50,590 nt of DNA from Haloquadratum sp. (lineage in GTDB: Archaea > Halobacteriota > Halobacteria > Halobacteriales > Haloferacaceae). Below the pieces are notes generated by a model. It was not told the origin of the DNA. It ran no database searches and saw only the letters and a program-made list of their open reading frames with translations. The position numbers were made by a program, and so were the translations under genes. The DNA lies in NCBI GenBank assembly GCA_028275165.1, contig JAQCNF010000165.1:1-50590 (forward strand), read 5' to 3'. Shown here piece by piece: positions 35,125 through 44,881 of this stretch (its first letter is position 1; each line of letters starts with the position of its first letter).

Positions 35125-37101
35125 ATGGGACAAACACTCACAGAACAGATTCTTGATGACCATCTGGTTGAGGGTGAACTTGAACCAGGTGAAGAGATTG
35201 GCATCGAAATTGATCAGGTGCTGACCCAGGACACGACCGGGACGATGGTCTGGCTTCAATTTGAAGCTCTTGATGTCGACGAAGTACAGACTGAGTTAGC
35301 AGCTCAGTACTGTGATCATCAAACATATCAATTTGATTTTAAGAATACCGACGATCATCGATTCCTCCGATCTGCGGCGGGAACGTATGGAGCATACTTC
35401 TCTCGGCCTGGGAACGGCATCTGTCACAATGTACATAAAGAGAACTTTGCTGCACCTGGGAAGACATTGCTCGGTTCCGATTCACATACACCGACACCGG
35501 GAGGACTGGGACAGTTTGCTATCGGTGCCGGCGGACTGGACATTTCTGTCGCGATGGGCGGTGGCCCATACTTTGTCGAGATGCCAGAAGTGGTAAATGT
35601 TCACCTCGAAGGGGAACTTTCAGAGTGGGCGACAGCAAAAGATGTGATTCTTGAGATGCTGCGGCGTCTGTCAGTAAAAGGTGGTGTTGGCAAAGTATTC
35701 GAGTACTCTGGGCCGGGGGTCGAGACACTGTCTGTTCCAGAACGAACAACAATCACTAATATGGGGACTGAACTTGGAGCGACTTCCTCGCTTTTCCCAA
35801 CTGATGAACGAACGAAACGATACTTGGCAAAGCAGGGCAGAGAAGACGAGTTCGTTGAGCTCAGTGCTGACGAGGACGCAGAGTACGCAGACGAAATTGT
35901 GCTTGACCTCTCTGAAATCGAGCCGCTGATTGCGAAGCCATCAATGCCTGACAATGTTGTCCCTGTGCGAGAGGCTGCAGGCGAGACTGTTGATCAGGTT
36001 ATTGTCGGCTCCTGCACCAATGGTGGGTACGAGGATATTCTCCCAGCCGCTAAGATGGTTGCAGATCGGGAGATAAACCTCACGACTGAGATGATTGTTG
36101 CTCCTGGATCGAAGCAAGCCTCAGAGTTACTAGCACGCCAAGGATGGACTGCTGAAATGATGGCTGCAGGCGTGAATTTCTCTGAGGCAACTTGTGGGGC
36201 CTGCATTGGGATTGGACACGTCCCAGCATCGGATTCGGTATCGTTGCGGACGTTCAATCGGAACTTCGAAGGTCGCTCTGGTATCGAAGACGATTCCGTA
36301 TACCTCTGCTCACCGGAAGTTGCAGCAGCGGCAGCACTAAAAGGTGAGATTGTTGATCCGAGAGATCTCGCCGACGAGCTCAGTGGACTAGAGTCCCCGG
36401 GAATGGAACTCCCGGACCAGTACGATGGCTCAAAAACAGATATTATCGACCCGGCCAACCCAGTTGACGATGGCCTCGTGAAGGGCCCGAATATTGGGTC
36501 AGCACCGATTGGAGATCCACTAGGCTCAGATATCGCCGGTGAGACACTCCTCAAAATGAAGGATAACATTACGACGGACCACATCATCCCAGCGACATCG
36601 GAGATTCTGAAATTCCGGTCAAACATTGAGAAACTCACGGAGTTTACACTCTCACGAGTTGATGAGACGTTTGCCGAGCGCGCCCAGCGAGCGGATGGTG
36701 GTATTCTCGTCGCGGGTGAAAACTACGGACAAGGATCCTCGCGCGAACACGCAGCGATGTGTCCACAGTATCTAGGAATTGAAGCAGTCCTTGCACAATC
36801 ATTTGCACGGATCCACAAAGCAAATCTGTTCAACTTTGGTATTCTTCCACTTGCAATCGATACAGAGACGTATGAACGCATAAACCAGGGTGATAAGATC
36901 GAAGTTATCACTGATGTGGATTCGGCGATCAAGTCTGGACAATCAGAGTTCGTCATCCAGGTGAACGGTGACTGGGAAGCCTCTGCGGAGCTGAACGCAT
37001 CTGAACGGGAGCGCCGTATTTTGGCGGCCGGCGGCAAACTTCGACTTACGAAAGAACAGTATCAAAGCGGTGGAAGTGGGGCAGCACCTGCAGACGACTG
37101 A
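35125..37101 (+). CDS. acnA: aconitate hydratase
   Basis: Interconverts citrate and isocitrate in the TCA cycle. 658 residues, the size of the archaeal/mitochondrial-type enzyme. Cluster-ligand cysteines are in VGSCTNGGYED and in CGACIGIGH. The N-terminal LLGSDSHTPTPGGLGQ and the C-terminal swivel-domain GENYGQGSSREHA with ARIHKANLFNFG are all typical. ATG at 35125 is chosen over an upstream frame start at 35002, which would cover the promoter. Confidence 0.96.
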   Translation: MGQTLTEQILDDHLVEGELEPGEEIGIEIDQVLTQDTTGTMVWLQFEALDVDEVQTELAAQYCDHQTYQFDFKNTDDHRFLRSAAGTYGAYFSRPGNGICHNVHKENFAAPGKTLLGSDSHTPTPGGLGQFAIGAGGLDISVAMGGGPYFVEMPEVVNVHLEGELSEWATAKDVILEMLRRLSVKGGVGKVFEYSGPGVETLSVPERTTITNMGTELGATSSLFPTDERTKRYLAKQGREDEFVELSADEDAEYADEIVLDLSEIEPLIAKPSMPDNVVPVREAAGETVDQVIVGSCTNGGYEDILPAAKMVADREINLTTEMIVAPGSKQASELLARQGWTAEMMAAGVNFSEATCGACIGIGHVPASDSVSLRTFNRNFEGRSGIEDDSVYLCSPEVAAAAALKGEIVDPRDLADELSGLESPGMELPDQYDGSKTDIIDPANPVDDGLVKGPNIGSAPIGDPLGSDIAGETLLKMKDNITTDHIIPATSEILKFRSNIEKLTEFTLSRVDETFAERAQRADGGILVAGENYGQGSSREHAAMCPQYLGIEAVLAQSFARIHKANLFNFGILPLAIDTETYERINQGDKIEVITDVDSAIKSGQSEFVIQVNGDWEASAELNASERERRILAAGGKLRLTKEQYQSGGSGAAPADD

Positions 37102-37152
37102 TCTGTGTTTTGAACCAGCGGTCTTTTTTCGACTCACCGATAATAACGCAGT

Positions 37153-37635
37153 GTGCATACTCCGTCACCGTTCACGAGTACAGACGAGGCGGTTCGGATT
37201 CGACCCTGCGAGCGTGGTGATATACTCGAAGTGCTCAGAATCGAACAACGCGTATTCAAAGAGCCGTGGCCGTACGAGGCGTTCGATCAGTGTCTCGAAC
37301 AGAGCGGGTTTCTTGTTGCTGTGCACGACGGAGGTGCGGTTGGATATATTATTATTGACGTCATGTCGAATCAGACCCGTAATATCGGCCATATCAAAGA
37401 CATCGCTGTAGATCCAGCCTTCCATCGACAAGGAATTGGCCGGCGATTGCTCCTGCAGGCGATTCAATATGGGAAAGTGAACGGGGCAGATGTGATCAAA
37501 TTGGAAGTCCGGGCAAGCAATGACCCAGCAATTTCGCTATATGTTAGTCATGGGTTCGGATTTCGCCGTCGTGTTCCTCGATATTATGCAGATGGTGAGG
37601 ACGCGCTCGTCTTAGACATGAGGATCGATAATTGA
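37153..37635 (+). CDS. rimI: ribosomal protein S18-alanine N-acetyltransferase-like (RimI) GNAT
   Basis: A GNAT acetyltransferase of 160 residues. The acetyl-CoA loop is FHRQGIGRRLLLQAI; IKDIAVDP precedes it and KLEVRASNDPAISLYVSHGF follows, which is the RimI/Ard1 pattern. Archaeal members acetylate protein N-termini, so ribosomal S18 may not be the real target. GTG 37153 starts it, 51 bases after acnA on the same strand. Confidence 0.88.
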   Translation: MHTPSPFTSTDEAVRIRPCERGDILEVLRIEQRVFKEPWPYEAFDQCLEQSGFLVAVHDGGAVGYIIIDVMSNQTRNIGHIKDIAVDPAFHRQGIGRRLLLQAIQYGKVNGADVIKLEVRASNDPAISLYVSHGFGFRRRVPRYYADGEDALVLDMRIDN

Positions 37636-37782
37636 GAGTGTAACACTGGTTTGGATATCGGATTCAACTTTGACATCTTCTCACCCGCCTCTTGGAGTCT
37701 GAATGGACGTTAGTGTCGTTTTGTGATCTTGATAATCGAATAAATCCTGTATGTTTTGTTGCTTGCACATCAAATTAGATTC

Positions 37783-38181
37783 ATGGGATTTGAGTGTCCG
37801 GTGTGTGAAGCCCCCCAGCGAGATGGTGAGCATCTCGCAGATCACCTCGCATTTACTGCCATGCTACATGGGGAGACACACGAAACGTGGCTTGATGAGC
37901 ATATTCCACAATGGAGTCAACTGGGGACTCAGAAATTAGCCAAGAGGGTTGAACCGCTTGCGGATTCGGCTGAGTATCACGAGGTGTTTGAAGATACAGT
38001 TCGACGGGGTCATCATCAGTCAGATGAGAGTGTATTCCCTGACAACGAAACACACAGGGGCCGTGACGACATGACTCGTACTACCGCTATCCGAACCGAG
38101 CAGGCCCAGGATGTCGATTCGGTGCTTCAAGAGGCACGAAAACTCACCCGTGAAATGATGAGCGATGAAGAAGCAGAGTGA
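37783..38181 (+). CDS. DUF5810 family protein
   Basis: This 132-residue haloarchaeal protein begins with a zinc-finger-like segment (MGFECPVCEAPQ ... HLADHLAFTAMLHG: CxxC followed by histidines), as in C2H2-like fingers. The middle is acidic and the end is a charged helix (ARKLTREMMSDEEAE). Function unknown. It is followed by the DUF5809 gene, a pairing that looks conserved by its name numbering and spacing. Confidence 0.78.
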   Translation: MGFECPVCEAPQRDGEHLADHLAFTAMLHGETHETWLDEHIPQWSQLGTQKLAKRVEPLADSAEYHEVFEDTVRRGHHQSDESVFPDNETHRGRDDMTRTTAIRTEQAQDVDSVLQEARKLTREMMSDEEAE

Positions 38182-38271
38182 ATCTGGTGAGGTGCTGGGT
38201 AGTGGCTTGCATACAGATGCAGAGTGGAGAGGAAATGATAGAGACGGTTCAAATGAGTGAGGACTAATCAG

Positions 38272-38691
38272 ATGCAAGAACACGGATCAGTTGCTCCAAA
38301 GACCGAAGCTGAAGTGAAGACGACGGCACAGTCAGTCGAATCAACCGCGAAGGGAGTTGTCACTGAGGTTGCAAAGACGATGGGATTTGATGATGAAGAA
38401 TTCCAATCCCGGGTAACTGAGGATGTGATTCAAACTGCTGTTGGTGTGCTCATGGGAAATCAACTGACGGTATTCAATGGAAGCATCAGCGAATTCAAAT
38501 CGTGGCGCTCATCACATTCATCGTTCGATGTCGAACAAATGGGCAGCACAGAAGTCGACTTCGCTGCCTGGCATCCAAGTCCTGTTGCTGAACGTGTGAT
38601 TGTCGCGACATACCAGAACCACCCTGAAGCAGCGACTGAGATGGTACGGCGAGCGGCGTTTCAGTATATTTATCGCGAAATGATTGAATAG
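38272..38691 (+). CDS. DUF5809 family protein
   Basis: 139 residues, starting at ATG 38272 with a GAGG ribosome site nine bases upstream. The N-terminal helix (EAEVKTTAQSVESTAKGVVTEVAK) is followed by a compact alpha/beta region (AVGVLMGNQLTVFNGSI, VDFAAWHPSPVAERVIVATYQNH). Function unknown. Its stop overlaps the proposed start of the following Nudix gene. Confidence 0.78.
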   Translation: MQEHGSVAPKTEAEVKTTAQSVESTAKGVVTEVAKTMGFDDEEFQSRVTEDVIQTAVGVLMGNQLTVFNGSISEFKSWRSSHSSFDVEQMGSTEVDFAAWHPSPVAERVIVATYQNHPEAATEMVRRAAFQYIYREMIE

Positions 38692-39313
38692 GAACCCGAA
38701 CTCAATCGTCGGCAATTCTATTAGCACCTATGAACACTCATTTGATGTGAGCCAATCTGATGGGCGACGACATGAGTCACTTTCGAAGCCCGAGTGGACT
38801 GTTGAGGAGTCAATTACAGAATATACAACGGGCTGGTACCAGGGGGGATATGACCTCGTTCGCCAGCCTGATGGATCGACAAAGCGCTATTATTGGGCTG
38901 AATTAGCAACAGCCGTCGTCGTGGTAGCAGTCCAAGATGAACAGGTCATTTTCGTCGAGCAGTATCGGCCGACAATCAGAGAGACACAGTTTGAACTTCC
39001 AGCAGGGGTGGTTGAATCTGGTGAGTCATTCACTCAGGCAGCCAAGCGGGAGCTTCAAGAGGAGACTGGATTCGCGGCTGAATCCACAGCGCTGTTAGAA
39101 TCGTTCTGGTGCTCAACAGGGGTGTTGCGTCATCGGCGTGGCTTCGTCTATTGTAGTGATCTTCAGCCGGTCAACCAATCGTTAGATGAAAACGAGTTCC
39201 TATCGGTTCACAGTGTCTCGATAGAAAATGCGATTGAGGTCGCACGTCAATCACCGACCAACGATGCAACCATTGAGGGCATACTACTGGCGAGAAACGA
39301 AGATCTACTATGA
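38684..39313 (+). CDS. Nudix hydrolase, ADP-ribose pyrophosphatase-like
   Basis: Contains a perfect Nudix box GVVESGESFTQAAKREL followed by QEETGF. Upstream, FVEQYRPTIRETQFELPAG matches ADP-ribose/ADP-sugar pyrophosphatases. The frame has no ATG before the domain; the first possible start is TTG at 38684, which overlaps the DUF5809 stop by eight bases and gives 209 residues. Homology-like sequence begins only near EWTVEESITEYTTGW (residue 37), so the N-terminus is uncertain. It is probably co-transcribed with the two DUF genes. Confidence 0.85.
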   Translation: MNRNPNSIVGNSISTYEHSFDVSQSDGRRHESLSKPEWTVEESITEYTTGWYQGGYDLVRQPDGSTKRYYWAELATAVVVVAVQDEQVIFVEQYRPTIRETQFELPAGVVESGESFTQAAKRELQEETGFAAESTALLESFWCSTGVLRHRRGFVYCSDLQPVNQSLDENEFLSVHSVSIENAIEVARQSPTNDATIEGILLARNEDLL

Positions 39314-39439
39314 TCGGTTCCTATCGGAGAGCAGGCCGTATGCGCAGGGTCAATTGAATTGCATATCACCTAGATTGACCCGACTGCAGTCGATTATGTG
39401 TCGTGCGCTGCCTGAATTTACAGGTATTTTCATGACGAC

Positions 39440-39970
39440 GGCTGGAGCGATACTCCAACATTATCGACAGCAACTCGAAACTCCACAGCGTTAGCTATGA
39501 AGACGTGCGAGAGCAGACCGACCTCACAGCGAACCACGTGTAGGCAGCTTAGTCGCTGGCTGCTGAAGCACTCGATTCCTGACGGAGCTGTGCTTCGAAG
39601 AAGGGCAAGCTATCAGCAAATTCACGTTTCGAGGGTCTGTTGTCGTGTATGACGGACGGTCACATTCAATAACGATTACTGCGCGCTGTCCGCGACCGAT
39701 CAAAGAGTCCGTGCTGAATACGTCGTTCCCGAAGACATGACAGCGACGTCGTTCGAAACCGACTGGAACAATCCTGACACAGACGTATCGGCAGTCGAAA
39801 ACGGAACTTCGGCGTCGTTTTCAACGGTGACGGCTCCCTTGGCACTCACCAGCACGGGCGCATTCCTCGACGACGCTGAACTCCCTCAACCACAAGCGTG
39901 ACCAAGACGAACGCAAGCGCGGCAATCTCCAGGAAACTGGAACGGGGTCGGCTTACCTTACCTCACTATC
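39440..39970 (+). pseudogene. tnpB: tnpB relic (middle part)
   Basis: Frames pieced together give YEDVREQTDLTANHV, AAEALDS, ELCFEEGQAISKFTFRG, VVVYDGRSHSITITARCP, a VRAEYVVPED segment and LNHKRDQDERKRGNLQETG, which follow haloarchaeal TnpB in order up to the region after the first RuvC aspartate. Stops occur every few codons and at least four frame shifts are needed. The C-terminal zinc finger and right end are absent. This copy differs in sequence from the tnpB relics at 23.4 and 32.5 kb. Confidence 0.65.
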
Positions 39971-40092
39971 CAGTCAATAGGTAACTGATGTGAGGAAGTC
40001 ACTATCGGATAGGTAACGCTCAGGCATAGATCCGCAGTGGTTGTGGGACGGTAAGATAGGTTTGAGTGCTCTCTCAGGAAGTGAGGAAACGA

Positions 40093-40392
<300 letters not shown>

Positions 40393-40489
40393 TTATAGAT
40401 ATATGTCGCGGATATTAAACAGTATCGGGAGCGTGATATGAACGAACTCTCGAACACGAATCGGATTGGAGAGAGAGTGTCAACAGATA

Positions 40490-42694
40490 TCAGTCAAAAA
40501 AGCGACGGATTATCGGTGTATACCTTCGAACGAGTCGATTTGCTATCTCCTGTGCCTCGGTTGCCTCGTCTGAACTACTTGAGCTATCATATTGACTTCG
40601 CTCATAGATAGTGAGAAGTCGATAAAGATCAGGCTCATCAGCGGGAAGTGATTCGACATACGATCGATGAGACTCTGTCGGAAGTCGACTTCGATAGAGC
40701 CACTCAAGCATAATTATCACACGCTCATACGCGCGTTCGACAGTTGCTGTTGGCGATGACGAGCGACGCTGGCGCTGGGCTGCAAGAATTCGAACTGAGC
40801 TTCGCAGATAGCCATATCGTGACTCAACCGCTCCAACAAGGCTCACACCAGCGAGAAAGACAGTAAATAGCCGGAGCAGGTCAAAGCGAGCTCGGAGCTG
40901 TGTGGCCGCGGTGATTAGTTGCTCAGGTGCGTCGGAGATATCGGTCAGGAAACTAGTATCAGAACCGTCAGTCTCGTCACCTTGTGACGCTGCACTGGGA
41001 GTATTTATCCGCTCCGAGTTAGTTGTCTCAGTTTGCGCCGGGCTGGATTGCTGCGACGATGAATTGGCAAGCGGCGTAATCTGACCGATGTTAGGGTTGC
41101 CAGCATCGCTCTGGAGAGCAGTCGAAACCTGATCCTGCTCGGCTGTCTGTCTCGGGCTTGCAGGCGTTGGATCGAAACGAACCCACCCCACTCCACTGAA
41201 GTAGACCTCAACCCATGCATGCGAGTTGAGTCCGCGGACAACGTATCGGTCGGAGTCGACAGACTCGCCAGGCGTATACCCAGTGACAAACCGAGCCGGG
41301 ATTCCCTCTGCACGCAACATTGTAACCATCGTCGTCGCATAATACGTGCAGTATCCTGCCTGCATCTCAAAGAGGAATGCATCGGCTACGTTTCCATCTG
41401 GTGCCTCAACATCGAGTGAGTAATTTTTCTGTGACTCGAGATATTCCTCGACTGCAACAGCGGTATCGTATGGATTTGAGGTATCGGCTGTGATACGCTT
41501 ACTCTCCGCCTTCACGCGCTCAGGGGTGCTGTCAGGAAGCTGGAGATAGAGCGTCTCAATATCTGCGGGATATTCCGTCTCTGTGGCACGGAGTTCATCA
41601 GGAGTCCACTGTGGAACCTCACTCTCGACTGTGAGAGATTCATTCGTCGATAACTGCCGTTGAGGTCTGAGTCCACCTTGATCTGTGACACGTACATCAG
41701 CACGCCGTGAGTTGTTGACTTCTACCGGTTTCCAAGCGGTGGGAATCACCCCAAGCGACTGTGAAGGATAAATTGTTTGTGTGACTGTCTTTGATGGCCC
41801 CGGGGGACCGCGAAGACGTGCACGATACGCCTTCGTTTCACCGCTACGAACCCAGCCATCACCTGTATATCGGTCATAGGCTGCTGTTCGCAGATATGAT
41901 CGCTGTGAGCTCTCAACACTAAATCGGACCTCTGGTGAGAGTTCAATACTACCAAGTACCGCAATCCGGTCGCTCGCTGAGACGAGGTTTGCTTCAACCG
42001 TTGTCGGCGATTCCGAACTTGTGACCGGAGCACTTCCCCCAGGAATGACCGAAATAGTGAGCGAGAGAACGGTTATCGCTGCCAACGTCGCAACAAGAAT
42101 ATCCCGGTTGAGTTGAAAACCCCCGAATCGAGCGGCTGTTCCCCCAAAAAGTGCACACACACCACCAATCGTGCCAACTAAACTCATTAATGGAGTCGCA
42201 TCACCACTAAGTGTAACGAGCAAAATCAAGAGTCCGCCAGCGAGAGTCGCATGGCCAAATCGTCTTTCGAGAGCAAATGTCCATGAGAGAAACAGGGGGC
42301 CAGGGACGATAGCCAGCGTCCACAATCCAGCCTTGATGAATCGAAGAATCGAAAGGCCAGTTAAGAGTGCGAATGAGTCGCTGAGAATACTTTCAGGTGT
42401 GAGTAATGCAACTTGTGAGGGTGGGAGCATCTGGAGATACAGAAAGAGTCCGCCAGTTACGAGCGTGACACTCAAAAAGAGAGTCAGCCAGACCGTGAGA
42501 TACCGCCAACTAAACACAGCCAATGCGAAGGCACCAGCGCTGATAAGAATAAATGGACCCGAGAGTCCCGCTACTCCAGCAATCGATCCGAGGACCCAGA
42601 GATATACTGCAGTGATGAGACAAACCCCAGTGTATGCAAGTGCGTACGACTGCAGGTTAGCTTGAGCATCTATGATAGACCGAACCGTGCTCAT
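40490..42694 (-). CDS. transglutaminase-like membrane protein (DUF3488-transglutaminase-DUF4129)
   Basis: This 734-residue protein has about seven N-terminal membrane helices (to about residue 215), an external transglutaminase-like domain with the triad Cys (GYCTYYATTMV, about 448), His (NSHAWVEVYF, about 492) and Asp (VRFDPTP, about 508), a Ser/Thr/Gln linker, another helix and a DUF4129-like cytoplasmic tail. It may crosslink or cleave envelope proteins. Its ATG overlaps the DUF58 stop (ATGA). It is the last gene of the MoxR-DUF58-transglutaminase operon. Confidence 0.92.
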   Translation of the reverse strand: MSTVRSIIDAQANLQSYALAYTGVCLITAVYLWVLGSIAGVAGLSGPFILISAGAFALAVFSWRYLTVWLTLFLSVTLVTGGLFLYLQMLPPSQVALLTPESILSDSFALLTGLSILRFIKAGLWTLAIVPGPLFLSWTFALERRFGHATLAGGLLILLVTLSGDATPLMSLVGTIGGVCALFGGTAARFGGFQLNRDILVATLAAITVLSLTISVIPGGSAPVTSSESPTTVEANLVSASDRIAVLGSIELSPEVRFSVESSQRSYLRTAAYDRYTGDGWVRSGETKAYRARLRGPPGPSKTVTQTIYPSQSLGVIPTAWKPVEVNNSRRADVRVTDQGGLRPQRQLSTNESLTVESEVPQWTPDELRATETEYPADIETLYLQLPDSTPERVKAESKRITADTSNPYDTAVAVEEYLESQKNYSLDVEAPDGNVADAFLFEMQAGYCTYYATTMVTMLRAEGIPARFVTGYTPGESVDSDRYVVRGLNSHAWVEVYFSGVGWVRFDPTPASPRQTAEQDQVSTALQSDAGNPNIGQITPLANSSSQQSSPAQTETTNSERINTPSAASQGDETDGSDTSFLTDISDAPEQLITAATQLRARFDLLRLFTVFLAGVSLVGAVESRYGYLRSSVRILAAQRQRRSSSPTATVERAYERVIIMLEWLYRSRLPTESHRSYVESLPADEPDLYRLLTIYERSQYDSSSSSDEATEAQEIANRLVRRYTPIIRRFFD

Positions 42695-43776
42695 ATCGGC
42701 GATCCCTGTGATGGTGTAGGCACCTGTTGGTCTACACCTATCATCTTTCGTACGTCGGGGTCAGATTCACCTTGCTGAGCAAAAAATGTTGTCGGGACAA
42801 AAGATTCCGACCCGATTGAGATAGTGAGACCGCTTGATCCCCCAGAGATGATAATATCGGACGCAGGTTCGCGCTCGTTGAATTCACCACCGGATTCATT
42901 CGCTGGCAGTCGAGCTAATTCCGCAAGTAGCGGGACTGGGTCATGGCTGGATGCAGTGCGCGTTTTGTCGCCAATTGAGAGTTGTACGGTCACACGTTCG
43001 TCGCAAGTTGCAGTGATCACCGATGCTGCTACTTCTGCAGCTGTACGCTCGTGTTGAACACCAGTATTCGCAAATACACTTTGCTCGATCAGTATGGAGA
43101 GCGTCGTAACTGGAGATTGTCGTGATCCCTGTTGACGCTGAGTGATTAGTTCTCCATGTCGAGCTGCTGCTTTCCAGTGAATATCTCGAAGCGGGTCGCC
43201 AGGAACATACTCTCTGAGTGATTCAAACTCGCCAGTTTGTGAGGCTGTCGTCCCACTCTCAGTTGTAAGGTTAGCTAATTCTGTAAGAACAGTGCCTGAA
43301 ACTGGCTTGCTGGGAGGGTACACGATGACCTCTGTCTTCTCTTCTTGTACAGTTGTGCTCGCAAATAAGCCAAAGATATCGTACAGGGTGACTTGGATTG
43401 GAGGGAGTTCATACCTGCCCCACTGTTCTCGAGAGATATCGAATCGATGTTGGCTATCTGTTGCGAGCAACTCACTCGCTTCTATGCCCGCAAGCCCGTC
43501 CGGCAGGGCTTGATAGATGGTAACTGGATAGCTGGATGAAGATTCAATTTGGTAATGCACGGACGCTGTCGTCCCCGGCTGGCCAGGGGGGATAGGTTCT
43601 CGTGTCACTTCCGGAGGCGCTGCAGTCGCCACTTGTATGACTCCAGTACAGAGAACGCCGACGATAGCGAGTAGAACTGAATTCAGTGCGGCCGTCCCGT
43701 AGCGGAGAGCGAACACACCCAGAATCACGAATGCCGTCAGCAAAACCCATCCACGGAGCGTCGGCTGCCGTCTCAT
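42691..43776 (-). CDS. DUF58 domain protein
   Basis: A 361-residue protein with two N-terminal helices, a beta-rich segment and the DUF58 signature FESLREYVPGDPLRDIHWKAAARHGELI, followed by a von Willebrand A-like region. DUF58 proteins partner MoxR ATPases, possibly in assembling cell-surface complexes. Its start and stop both overlap neighbouring genes by four bases, so all three proteins are probably made together. Confidence 0.92.
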   Translation of the reverse strand: MRRQPTLRGWVLLTAFVILGVFALRYGTAALNSVLLAIVGVLCTGVIQVATAAPPEVTREPIPPGQPGTTASVHYQIESSSSYPVTIYQALPDGLAGIEASELLATDSQHRFDISREQWGRYELPPIQVTLYDIFGLFASTTVQEEKTEVIVYPPSKPVSGTVLTELANLTTESGTTASQTGEFESLREYVPGDPLRDIHWKAAARHGELITQRQQGSRQSPVTTLSILIEQSVFANTGVQHERTAAEVAASVITATCDERVTVQLSIGDKTRTASSHDPVPLLAELARLPANESGGEFNEREPASDIIISGGSSGLTISIGSESFVPTTFFAQQGESDPDVRKMIGVDQQVPTPSQGSPI

Positions 43777-44747
43777 TCGACTGGAACAGTTGAAAGAGCC
43801 TGTTCAATCACAGTGCTTGCGTCTCTGTCGGCCTCGGTCTGAATACGGTGTTGCCAGACAGTCGGGATTTCACTCTGGATATCATCTGGAGTTACATACC
43901 CACGACCCAGCGATGCCGCTCGTGCTTGAGTCAGATTAAGCAGTGCAATTGCCCCGCGTGGGCTTACCCCGAGCTGAGCATTTTCGCGTGTATATGCCGC
44001 CAGCCGTGAAATATAGGATCGAATTGGCTCGGCAATTGTCGCTTGAGAAACACATGCCTGTGCCTGACGAAGTTCATCAACAGTTGCGACGGGAGTCAAC
44101 GACTGGATTGGGTGATCTCCTGCAACCCGACCCAGAAGCTCTGTTTCCTCAGACTTGCTTGGGTAGCCGAGTTGTATTTGCTTTGTGAACCGGTCCACCT
44201 CCGCGACTGGGAGGCTATATGTTTGTGTTGGTTCAATATTATTCTGAGTTGCAATTACCATGAATGGATCTGGAATATCGTACGTTGATCCATCAATCGT
44301 GACCTGTTCTTCTTCCATCACCTCTAACAACGCTGCTTGTGTTTTCGGCGGAGCACGATTGATTTCATCGCACAGCAGAATATTCGAGAACACTGGTCCC
44401 TCACGAAATTCAAATGTGTTAGCCTGCTGGTCATAGACATTCACACCTGTGACATCAGGCGGGAGGAGGTCTGGTGTAAATTGCACTCGGTTAAACGTGC
44501 ATTTGAGAGAGGTCGCAATTGACCGTGCCAGCATGGTCTTCCCGACGCCAGGGACATCTTCAAGAAGAAGATGCCCCCCAGCGAGAAGAGTGTGAACGAT
44601 ATCTTCGATTGCTTGGTGCTGGCCAACAATCACTTGTTCGACATTCTTTACAATCCGTGATGTGAGTGTATCGACTTCATCGATACTTAGTGGATCAATC
44701 GAACGATCCTCTGTTTCGGTCTTCGGTCGTTGATCAGTGTTACTCAT
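43773..44747 (-). CDS. MoxR family AAA ATPase
   Basis: AAA+ chaperone of 324 residues: Walker A EDVPGVGKTMLA, Walker B ILLCDEINRAPPKTQAAL, sensor 1 VIATQNNIEP and the lid-domain SPRGAIALLNL. It starts at ATG 44747 (MSNTDQ). MoxR proteins mature or insert partner proteins, here presumably the DUF58 and transglutaminase products. It is the first gene of the operon, divergent from mutS. Confidence 0.93.
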   Translation of the reverse strand: MSNTDQRPKTETEDRSIDPLSIDEVDTLTSRIVKNVEQVIVGQHQAIEDIVHTLLAGGHLLLEDVPGVGKTMLARSIATSLKCTFNRVQFTPDLLPPDVTGVNVYDQQANTFEFREGPVFSNILLCDEINRAPPKTQAALLEVMEEEQVTIDGSTYDIPDPFMVIATQNNIEPTQTYSLPVAEVDRFTKQIQLGYPSKSEETELLGRVAGDHPIQSLTPVATVDELRQAQACVSQATIAEPIRSYISRLAAYTRENAQLGVSPRGAIALLNLTQARAASLGRGYVTPDDIQSEIPTVWQHRIQTEADRDASTVIEQALSTVPVE

Positions 44748-44881
44748 AGGGCAAATCCTGGGATATATCCGCGTATACAGGTCCAACGAGTGTGATGGAC
44801 AATTGCACCGTATGAAATTGTATGACTACACATACCTAACTTTGCTGGGCGTCACAATCGGAGTGGTTTTTTCATTGTGTC

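Noticed and set aside
35994-36638. 214-codon open frame antisense to acnA
   Set aside because: It lies wholly within a clear aconitase gene, has serine-rich shadow composition and no recognisable domain.
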